Source: UBA1774 sp045223835
GTDB lineage: Bacteria > Bacillota > Clostridia > Oscillospirales > Oscillospiraceae
Reading direction: 5' to 3'
NCBI GenBank assembly: GCA_045223835.1
Contig: JBGUZS010000066.1
Coordinates: forward strand, 1 to 6,014
Length of the DNA stretch: 6,014 nucleotides
The notes under the pieces are model-generated. The model was not told the origin of the DNA, made no database searches, and was given only the letters and a program-made list of their open reading frames with translations. A program made the translations under genes and the position numbers. This document shows, in pieces, positions 4,948 through 6,014 of the stretch; within the stretch, counting starts at the first letter, position 1, and each line of letters opens with the position of its first letter.

Positions 4948-5691
4948 ATGCAGGATCGATACGCCGGCGATATCGGTGATTACGGAAAGTTTGCATTGCT
5001 CCGCGCAATGGAAGCGCAGGGTTTGAAATTGGGCGTTAATTGGTATCTTGCGAAAACCTTGCCCTCTGAGATCCATGACGACGGCAAATACAGGATTCCC
5101 TCTCAATATGCGGAATTGGATCCGGAGTTCTCTGCGGCTTTGAACAGAATTTTCGACCTTCGTGAGGCCCGTTCCGTACAGGCGCTGGAGCAGGCTCGCC
5201 TGCTTGCCAGCGATCTTTTTGTGAACGAAGAGGTTCCCCGGGAGACCGATCAGCGTGAAGTTTGGCATCAGAAAGCCCTTACCAAGCTTGCGGATTGCGA
5301 CATTGTCTTTCTGGACCCGGACAACGGTTTGAACGTGAAGAGTGTCAAACCCGGCTCACCGAAGAGTCCAAAATATGTTTGGCTCCGCGAGGTCTCTGAC
5401 TACATCGCGTCTGAGAAAAGTGTGATCTTTTACAATCACAGACCGCGAAAGAAAGTGGAGGCTTACATCGCCGAGCATGCTGCACGTTTTGCTGCTGATC
5501 CTGTGCTTTGCGGGAAGCAATTCTGCGTGGTGACATTTCCTCGCCGCACGACTCGGGACTATTTTATAATTTCCGCATCGCAGGCACATGAGGAAAATAT
5601 CTGCAAGGCAATTCAAAACCTTTTGGAAGGACCGTTTGGGAGTTCAGACTTCTGCTTTTTGCAGCCACTTCTTCATGGATTTGCTGAATAA
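4948..5691 (+). CDS. Hypothetical protein of 247 residues with a DRYAGDIGDYGK N-terminus and a DPDNGL motif
   Basis: I cannot assign a function. The protein begins MQDRYAGDIGDYGKFALLRA, a start I associate with a widespread uncharacterised bacterial family. It contains LGVNWYL near residue 30, a central IVFLDPDNGL (about 124-133), the segment KYVWLREVSDYI, then VIFYNHRPRKK and a C-terminal TTRDYFIISASQAH. The DPDNGL block after a hydrophobic strand could be compared with motif IV (DPP-type) of class I methyltransferases, and the conserved acidic and basic residues suggest an enzyme, but this is speculation. No signal peptide or membrane segment is visible, so it is probably cytoplasmic. It has its own promoter and stands alone. 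Its codons (many TTT, TTG, GCA, GCG-mixed) are much less GC-biased at the third position than those of the lysine genes, and it lies directly beside the duplicated tRNA end, consistent with acquisition by transfer. Confidence 0.85.
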   Translation: MQDRYAGDIGDYGKFALLRAMEAQGLKLGVNWYLAKTLPSEIHDDGKYRIPSQYAELDPEFSAALNRIFDLREARSVQALEQARLLASDLFVNEEVPRETDQREVWHQKALTKLADCDIVFLDPDNGLNVKSVKPGSPKSPKYVWLREVSDYIASEKSVIFYNHRPRKKVEAYIAEHAARFAADPVLCGKQFCVVTFPRRTTRDYFIISASQAHEENICKAIQNLLEGPFGSSDFCFLQPLLHGFAE

Positions 5692-5699
5692 TGATGTAC

Positions 5700-5725
5700 C
5701 CGGAGCAGGTGACGGCCTGCTCCGG
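5700..5725 (+). terminator. Hairpin after the hypothetical gene, possible terminator
   Basis: A perfect 10-bp stem CCGGAGCAGG/CCTGCTCCGG (5700-5709 with 5716-5725) with a six-base loop, eight bases past the stop. No T-run follows, so termination would be inefficient or factor-aided, and some read-through into the next gene is likely. I see no separate promoter for that next gene. Confidence 0.55.
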
Positions 5726-5776
5726 TAAACAGAAATCTATCTGCCTGATTTCAGAAAAGAATGGAGAAATGCAAGG

Positions 5777-6014
5777 ATGACTGAACTGACAACAACACAG
5801 GCACGACAATTCATCCTTGCCAAACAGGGTTTATTGGGCGGATATCGCTTTTCTGGCAAGAACGGGGCATATGACTATATACTGCAGGCTGGCTGTATTC
5901 AGTATGATCCTGTTGATGTGTGCGGGAAAAATCTTGCTAATGTTTGTCAAGCTGATTTTTGAAGATTTTGAGCACTTTGAGAACAGAAAAAGAGTAACCT
6001 TAACAGGACCTGCT
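5777..6014 (+). pseudogene. Broken YcaQ/AlkZ-like winged-helix DNA glycosylase gene, N-terminal part, runs off the window
   Basis: From ATG 5777 the frame gives about 45 residues, with QARQFILAKQGLLGGYRF followed by QAGCIQYDPVDVCGKN. This closely fits the start of the YcaQ family (winged helix DNA-binding, HTH_42), about 400 residues long, whose members unhook DNA interstrand crosslinks. After CGKN the expected continuation of the type AELVLQSR is absent; the frame reads LANVCQADF and stops at 5960-5962. In the +1 frame from 5961 it reads EDFEHFENRKR and stays open to the window end, resembling the EDW-x-x-FER segment that family members have some tens of residues further on. The simplest reading is an internal deletion between two K-N positions plus a one-base frameshift. 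The catalytic region lies later and is not visible. GGAG at 5763-5766 could serve translation. An alternative is a new short frame from ATG 5940. Confidence 0.65.

Overview
The window looks like chromosomal DNA of a GC-rich anaerobic Firmicute, probably a gut clostridium of the Oscillospiraceae type. This rests on a C-terminal scrap of an S-layer-homology-like domain at the left edge, a meso-diaminopimelate (DAP) dehydrogenase form of the lysine pathway, consensus sigma-A-type promoters, AGGAGG ribosome binding sites and abundant GC-rich intergenic hairpins. The genus cannot be fixed from the sequence alone.

Left edge to 434: the last 16 codons of an SLH-type protein, then about 380 bases without a gene. 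That gap holds two inverted copies of one GC-rich palindromic element, two further inverted repeats, and a near-consensus promoter for the operon that follows.

435-4341: a tight four-gene operon in reaction order: dapA (dihydrodipicolinate synthase), dapB (dihydrodipicolinate reductase), ddh (DAP dehydrogenase) and lysA (DAP decarboxylase). Genes overlap or abut (4 bp overlap, 8 bp overlap, 1 bp gap), which suggests translational coupling. Together they take aspartate semialdehyde plus pyruvate to L-lysine. Ddh replaces the four-step acylated branch. The intermediate meso-DAP also feeds peptidoglycan. A strong intrinsic terminator closes the operon.

4394-4875: a consensus promoter drives an initiator tRNA-fMet(CAU) with its own terminator. 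Just downstream lies a 42-base near-perfect copy of the 3' half of this tRNA (anticodon loop to CCA), also followed by a terminator. Between the copies is a non-coding, hairpin-rich stretch that contains an inverted fragment of the same tRNA. This is the most unusual part of the window and resembles a tRNA-associated integration or duplication scar.

4876-6014: a region with clearly lower GC at third codon positions. It holds a 247-residue protein of unrecognised function with its own promoter, and then the start of a YcaQ-like winged-helix DNA-repair gene that appears broken by an internal deletion and a frameshift. The composition change right beside the duplicated tRNA end suggests acquired DNA.
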